From NCBI GenBank assembly GCA_948567375.1, contig OX419758.1, positions 67,795,965 to 67,859,964 on the forward strand: DNA of 64,000 nucleotides, written 5' to 3'. The DNA is from Lunularia cruciata (Eukaryota > Streptophyta > Marchantiopsida > Lunulariales > Lunulariaceae). The notes under the pieces are model-generated. The model saw only the letters and a program-made list of their open reading frames with translations, searched no databases and was not told the DNA's origin. A program made the translations under genes and the position numbers. Positions within the stretch are counted from its first letter, which is position 1. Each line of letters begins with the position of its first letter. Positions 58,790-64,000 of the stretch are shown here, one piece after another.

Positions 58790-59529
58790 TGTAATACTCT
58801 GAGGACACGAGAAGAAAGAAAACACAAATTGCACACTCAAACAATCGATGCCCCAAGGGAGCACCTTCTCTTTATTATATAGACAAAGAGGATCTCCTCC
58901 AAGGAATCTCCACCATAGGATTAGGGACATAGATAGGTGACATGTCAGCAAGCTCCACCCTTGGATTACTTACTTGGATTGGTGACATGTCTGGTCTAAG
59001 TCCTATCTGGTTGGTCAAACAAGCTTTGACCGGAGGGAATCTTTTAGGGAATCTTCTTGTAGGAGTCTCAGAATCACGTAAGGTACCGTTGGAAAGCTAT
59101 CAATAAGACAAAGTAGGGAGGAGGGAAGGCCAACTTTTCCTCCATTTGGGGGGGGGGGGGATCTGCACATTTTTTAGGCCTAATTCATCCGTTTAGGCCT
59201 TCGGAATTGCCTTCAAAGATTTCAGGCATATTTTGGTTCTTACTCTATTAGTAGAAGTCCCCTTTTGGTGATACCTCTTTTTTATCTGTTTAGTACATCA
59301 TGTGTAACATCCTTCCAGATGTTACTAAACCAATTCTCACCTTTAAATCATATGTCTAGCTAATGGTTCTAAGGTTCTCAAGTCTATTTCGGTTTTTGCT
59401 CTATTAGTAGAAGTACTCTTTTGGTGATACTTCTATCTTATCTATTTTGACCATCATGTATAACATCATTCTAGATGTTACCAAACCAAATTTCACATCT
59501 AGATCATATGGCTAGCTCTTGGTATTACA
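58790..59529 (-). repeat. Element B 5' LTR (complete)
   Basis: It is 740 bp. On the + strand it reads TGTAATACTCTGAGG... to ...GGTATTACA. TATATAATAAAG on the minus strand (about 58871-58882) is the TATA region. A 156-bp subrepeat is doubled in U3 (CTCTATTAGTAGAAG at 59243 and 59399). It also contains a run of 13 G (59148-59160). Confidence 0.9.
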
Positions 59530-59815
59530 ACACCAACCCTACTAGTACATTACACACGGGTTGGGGAACCAGTACCAATGGAGATTGATGCTATCCAACA
59601 AAGACTACTTGGTACAACAGATAGAGAAAGGTTACAAAAAAATGGAGGTTTTTTTTATTGTTGCCAAGTTGGGCATTGCATTGTTGAATGTCCACTTAGG
59701 AATGTACAACCTCAACAAGTTTCCCATATGGAGTTTGTGGAACAAAATGATCAAGGAAACGAAGAAACCCGATAGGAGATTTCAAGCCACCTATTGGGAG
59801 CTTGATTAGTTCTAA
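59530..59815 (+). pseudogene. Element A gag, 3' part with nucleocapsid knuckle
   Basis: It resumes after element B. PMEIDAIQQRLLGTTDRERL is followed by FFYCCQVGHCIVEC (about 59650-59690), a CX2CX4HX4C knuckle in which the first cysteine has become F. Confidence 0.75.
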
Positions 59816-59859
59816 TGGGATTAAAGGCTAGATCTACGCAAGTTTGTTTCACTTGTAAG

Positions 59860-61850
59860 GTACAATATCTCATTGGGATTGTAGGATTTTGGTTGATTCT
59901 GGAAGTTCAAAGAATTGTATGTCTATGCAAGTAGCAAAGGAATTGTGTATTCTTATCAAGCTAGTGATTGGAAGTAGACTGATTATAGCAGATGGTAGAA
60001 AGTGTTCTGCATTCTGTACCTTGCATCTTATTACCTTGGGAAGGAGTATTTGGAGTATATGAGGTTTGTAGTAGCACCTCTACACTATGATCTCATTCTA
60101 GGACTACCTTGGCATGAATGTCATAAGGTTCAATTCGATTGGACCCGATGAAAAATTCAAGTACAACACCAAGGTAGGAAATTTTGATGAGGTTGTTTGG
60201 CACCTCTGAGTAAGACACTTAAGAATAGTCAGTCCTAAGATGGGAAGTTTGTCAAGAAGGTAGCCATAGAGCATGCTTTGAAGGGAGAGGAGTCCCAAGA
60301 TGGGAAGTTTGCCAAGAAGGCAACCATGGAGCAAGCTTTGAAGAGAGATGAGACCCTAGATAGGAAGTTTGTCAATGAAGCAGCCATAGAGCAACCCTTT
60401 GGAGGAAGATAAGTTTGTTTTCATGGTGTGGATCAAGCTGATTGCACAAGGACAATCTAAGGAGGGCTAAGAGCCTCATCAAGCAATGGTTGATCAGACA
60501 GTTCAAGAGTTTGCGGATGTGTTTTCGGATGATCTGCCGAAGGGACTACCCTTTGATCATGGTATGCCCTTCAAGATTGAGTTATTGCCAAGGAGTACTC
60601 TAGTGAGTAGACCAATCTATTGGCTCTCACCAAAGGAGTTGGAGGAGTTGTGAGCAACACTTACGGAGTTGTTGGAGAAGGACTTCATATGACATAGTAC
60701 CTCTCCTCGGGAAGCACCGGTACTATACATTCCAAAGAAGGATGGAGGACTTCATTTCTTTATTGATTATCATGGGTTCAATAAGCAAACAATGAAGAAT
60801 GCATATCCTTTGCCTCGGATTGATGACTTGCTTGATCAATTGTGTAGAGCACAATATTTTTCCAAGCTGGATCTTCACAATAGCTATTAGCAAATCCCCA
60901 TTGATAGGGAGGATGTGCAAAAGATTATCTTTTGCACAAGGCATTTTGAGTGGGGAATTCTACCTTTTGGGCTCACTAATGCTCCAACAGTCTTCATGGA
61001 TCAGATGCATCGGGTGTTGGATGGACTATTGGATCGGTACGTGGTGGTGTTCTTGGATGATATCTTAATCTATAGCAAGATAGAGGCAGAACATGGAAAT
61101 CACATACAAAAAATCCTAAGATGACTATGATAATGGAAATTTTACTATAAGAAATCAAAGTGTGCTTTTTGGCAAAAGGAGTTACCTTCTTGGATCACAA
61201 GATCTCATCATAGGGGATCAAGATGGAAGAGGAGAAAATCAAGGTCATTATTGATTGGCCTACTCCAAAGGATGCTATAGAAGTATGGGCATCTAATGGA
61301 TTGGCCAATTTTTATTGGCGGTTCATCCACTATTATGCTCATGTAGTTGCACCATTGACTGACCTCTTGGGAAAGAACTCGAGCTTCTAGTAGACCACCA
61401 AGCACAAAGAAGCATTCCATAAGTTGAAATATATGGTGTCTTCAAGACCCATTCTTCAACCATATGATCCTCAACTACCTTGTGTGGTTGATTTTGATAC
61501 TTCTAACTTTGCAATTGGAGTTGTGTTGCAATAGGAATTCCCATATGGACTACATCCATTGCCTTTGTGTCTTGCCAACTAAATATGGCTGAAAGAAATT
61601 ACTCTGCTTGAGATCGGGAACAACTTGCGATGGTATATACCACCAAGGTATGGAGGCATTGTCTCTTGGAGAAACAAGTGATCATGCAAACTGATCACAA
61701 ACCATTGTTGCAGACCTTACACTTAGAACACATTAAGAGTCGATAACATCAATGGGAGGAGCAACTCCAATTGTTTGACATCAAACTTGAGTACAAACCA
61801 GGTTGGTTCCATGTCATTCTTGATGCTCTATCATGACAATCTAATTTGAA
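59860..61850 (+). pseudogene. Element A protease, reverse transcriptase and RNase H
   Basis: The protease has DCRILVDSGSSKNCMSMQVA with an intact D-S-G site. The RT (about 60490-61190) reads QEFADVFSDDLPKGLP, HGMPFKIELLPRS, APVLYIPKKDGGLHFFIDY, FSKLDLHNSY, WGILPFGLTNAPTVFMDQMH and the catalytic VVFLDDILIYSK. The RNase H (about 61400-61800) has CVVDFDTSNFAIGVVLQ, AERNYSA.DREQLAMVY and MQTDHKPLLQTL. Stops are scattered but the frame is largely kept apart from a shift in the early RNase H. Confidence 0.88.
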
Positions 61851-62039
61851 ATCTCTTCCTCTCATCACAATGCCAATTACGATGATGTCAATTGACTCTA
61901 AGGTCCACAATGAGTTTCGGTCACCTCTACAACAAGATCCCTTCTTCCAAATGGTACATGGTCATCTTAGAATATGCAACAAGGAGTAAAACACCTTCTC
62001 CTTCAAGGAAGGCCTACTATTCCATGAGGACCGGATCTA

Positions 62040-63318
62040 TATTCCAGCCAAGGGTGATCTTTGACTTGTGAGCCTTCAAGAAGCCCATGATCTACCAATA
62101 GTTGGTCACATGGGTGTGGACAAGACCTTTAGTACCCTCCACCGCCAATAGTGAAGGCCCAACATGGCACGAGAGGTTTGGGATTTTGTCTGATCATGTG
62201 AGAGTTGCTAATGCAACAAGGCTAGTCACCAGAAACGGAGTGGACTCCTTCAACCACTCCCCATTCCATCTACTTGTTGGGAACATGTGAGCTTAGATCT
62301 CATCACCTCCTTGCCCAAGACAAAGCAAGGTCATACAACAATTGAGGTATTTGTGGATAAATTTAGTAAACAAATCCACTTGGCACCGGTTGATATTGTG
62401 GATGCTCCAACCTTGGCACAAATCTACTTCAACAATGTATTCAAGCATCATGGGATATTGCATGTACTCATCTTCGATTGTGATCCTTGCTTCACTGGAA
62501 AGTTTTGGCAAGCACTCTTCTAGATACCGGGCACCAAGCTTGCTTTATCCATGGCCTATCATCCTCAAATTGATGGACAAACTGAACGTGCCAATCACAC
62601 CTTGGAAGATATGCTTTGTGCCTTTGTCAACATCCACCATACTAATTGGGATGAATGTCTTGCAACTGCAGAGTTTGCATACAATATTTCTAAACAAGCA
62701 AGCACCAAATTCTCTCCTTTCTTTCTCAATTTTGGCCAAGACCCACTCATTCCAGATTCCCTTCTTGCTCCTCCTCCATCTCATATCCCTCATACTTCCA
62801 CCTTCTTGACCACCATCTCCCAATCCCTACGACAAGCCAAATCTCATCTCCTTGTTGCTCAAAATTGGCAGAAACAATATGCCAATCACCATCACCGTGA
62901 TCTCAACTTTCAAGTTGGTGATAAGGTCATGCTCTCATCCAATAACCTCCCTCTCCCACTTGATACTCAAGTTTGTAAACTTGCCCCTAATTGGATAGGA
63001 CCCTTTGATGTCACCCAAATTGTCTCTCTTGTTGCTTATCAACTTGCCTTGCCTTGTCATATCCACATCCATCTTGTCTTTCATATTTCCAAGTTGAAAC
63101 CCTTTGTTCCTAACCCTTCTTCCTTTTCCTCTCAAGTCTAACCTCTCCCTCCTCTTGTCTCTATCAATGATCATGAAGAGTACAAAGTTGATCGTATCCT
63201 TATGCATTGCCATATTCAACAAGGCCGTCGACAACATATGGAGTACAAGGTCTTTTGGAAAGGGTATCCTCTTCATGATGCCACATGGGAACCTCTTTCT
63301 CACCTCCAAAATTCATAG
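62040..63318 (+). pseudogene. Element A integrase with C-terminal chromodomain
   Basis: The HHCC domain: PIVGHMGVDKTFSTLHRQ, then SCESC. The core: LDLITSLPKTKQGHTTIEV, FVDKFSKQIHLAPV, LIFDCDPCFTGKFW and IDGQTERANHTLEDML, giving the D, D and E catalytic residues. The long C-terminal region (62551-63141) is fully open and includes FQVGDKVMLSSNNLPLPL, KLAPNWIGPFDV and FHISKLKPFV. After one TAA, a chromodomain (63175-63318) reads EEYKVDRILMHCHIQQGRRQ and EYKVFWKGYPLHDATWEP. This domain class binds modified histone tails and steers integration. Confidence 0.9.
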
Positions 63319-63373
63319 ATGGCCATTCAAGAGTTTGAAGCTTCACTGACACGAAGAACGTCACCAACTAGCT

Positions 63374-63382
63374 ATGGGGGAA
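63374..63382 (+). other. Element A polypurine tract
   Basis: ATGGGGGAA ends two bases before the 3' LTR and is the expected plus-strand priming site. It follows the last coding sequence by about 55 bp. Confidence 0.8.
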
Positions 63383-63384
63383 TA

Positions 63385-63794
63385 TATAACAATATGGAGT
63401 TTAGTGATGAAGTTAGTAGGGCTAACCAAGTAGCAAATAAGACAAATTAGCCTAGAATATTCTAGAAGTATCTATGAAGCTTCTTGGGAAGCTTCCCGGC
63501 TAGCTTAGCTTGCACCTCAAGTAAATAACTTCTAGAGGGTTCTAATTAGCTTAGCTTGCATGCCAAGTAAGCGAGTTCTAGAAGAAAGCTTCTAAGAAGC
63601 TTCCCAATTAACTTGGCTTGCACTCCAAGAAAGCAGCTCAAGGAAACTTCTTGAGGAGCTTCTCAAGAGCCTTGTATGTTCCTTATAATACAAGGGCCAA
63701 AGCTCATGTTAGGCATTTGGAGTTTTCACTCATTCAAATGTTCCAATATGAGCTTCCATTCTCCTATTTCTCTCCTTGGTCTTGAATTTTTACA
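63385..63794 (+). repeat. Element A 3' LTR
   Basis: It is 410 bp, 56 bp longer than the 5' LTR. The extra length comes mostly from a duplication of TAGCTTAGCTTGCA...CCAAGTAA...TTCTAG at about 63500-63590. TATAATA stands at 63684-63690 and the end is TTTTTACA. Confidence 0.88.
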
Positions 63795-63799
63795 CATTT

Positions 63800-64000
63800 G
63801 ATGATAACAAAGAATCCACATTGTTGCATTGATCATCCATTGACAAAGAATGCAACTCGTGGTATTGTTTGAGAGCTTCCCTCATTGCAAAGATTTCAGA
63901 TCTTCTTCATCACATGTTCCACAAAGGTTCCTCTCCATGGGATAGACAAGATTAAGTTTGTTGGTAATTGTTGGCCGAGTTGATGTTGGAGAGCTGCTTT
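63800..64000. other. Right flank of element A
   Basis: This continues the sequence interrupted at 55530. No domain is recognisable before the window ends. Confidence 0.4.

Larger units (their letters stand above)
56807..59529 (-). mobile_element. Nested gag-only retrotransposon, element B
   Basis: It lies inside gag of element A, in the opposite orientation. ACACC at 56802-56806 and 59530-59534 is a perfect 5-bp target duplication. Reading the minus strand: complete 5' LTR (59529-58790), PBS, ORF 0a, ORF 0b, gag, then directly the last 314 bp of a 3' LTR (57120-56807). Protease to chromodomain and the first half of the 3' LTR are missing. It belongs to the same family as element C. Confidence 0.92.
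55531..63794 (+). mobile_element. Full-length Ty3/gypsy chromovirus, element A
   Basis: The two LTRs (55531-55884, 63385-63794) enclose a PBS, a leader ORF, gag, protease, RT, RNase H, integrase and chromodomain. CATTT flanks both sides (55526-55530 and 63795-63799) as a 5-bp target duplication. Element B is nested in gag. Removing B leaves an element of about 5.5 kb. About a dozen in-frame stops, mostly TGA or TAG at expected Arg, Trp or Gln codons, make it inactive. Confidence 0.93.

Noticed and set aside
1-64000. CRISPR arrays, operons, bacterial promoters or phage genes
   Set aside because: No regularly spaced short repeats with unique spacers, and no bacterial gene organisation. The content is that of a plant nuclear genome.

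Overview
This is a nuclear window from a land plant. Three things point that way: an intron-less membrane-anchored RING-H2 (ATL-type) ubiquitin ligase gene, chromodomain-bearing Ty3/gypsy retrotransposons primed by initiator tRNA-Met, and large AT-rich gene-poor stretches full of nested repeats. I cannot name the species. The retroelement protein style reminded me of non-seed plants, but that is an impression only. Only one gene looks intact: the ATL E3 ligase at 48818-50083 on the minus strand.

Layout. 1-11 kb: AT-rich, no recognisable gene, with a pair of hairpin repeats (1-115 and 675-815), a perfect 36-bp-arm palindrome (2250-2325), a 724-bp tandem duplication (4780-6238), two short tandem duplications, a long hairpin, a tRNA-like SINE fragment and a foldback/MITE-like element (9724-10155). 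11.4-19.65 kb: a purine-rich block of degenerate dispersed and tandem repeats without credible genes. One repeat copy is interrupted by a 543-bp GC-rich insert (15158-15700) that looks organellar. The block also holds a SINE, a 5'-truncated 40-bp SINE copy with a 14-bp target duplication, and a foldback element (17606-17913). 19.7-28.7 kb: repeats, then the decayed body of a Ty3/gypsy element on the minus strand (element D). 29.0-38.25 kb: a related LTR, then a decayed plus-strand chromovirus (element C) with leader ORFs, gag, protease, RT/RNase H, integrase, chromodomain, an unusually long 3' tail and a 3' LTR. 38.3-45 kb: AT-rich, with a Ty1/copia remnant at about 40.2-41.6 kb (minus). 45-53 kb: a higher-GC island with the ATL gene and several SINE relics. 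54.5-63.8 kb: a solo LTR (54491-55020), then a full-length chromovirus (element A, 55531-63794, TSD CATTT). Element B (56807-59529, minus, TSD ACACC), a gag-only derivative of the C family, is inserted into A's gag.

Main observation. A small leader ORF of about 68-74 codons lies between the primer-binding site and gag in elements A, B and C. All copies share a gap-free pattern: FG, then P at +14 and P at +18 from the F, with Y at +22, W at +26 and IY at +30/31 in most copies. B and C carry two such ORFs in tandem, and C has a further copy downstream of its integrase/chromodomain. I do not recognise this domain from described gypsy elements. Most retroelement ORFs carry several stops and frameshifts, so these copies are relics.
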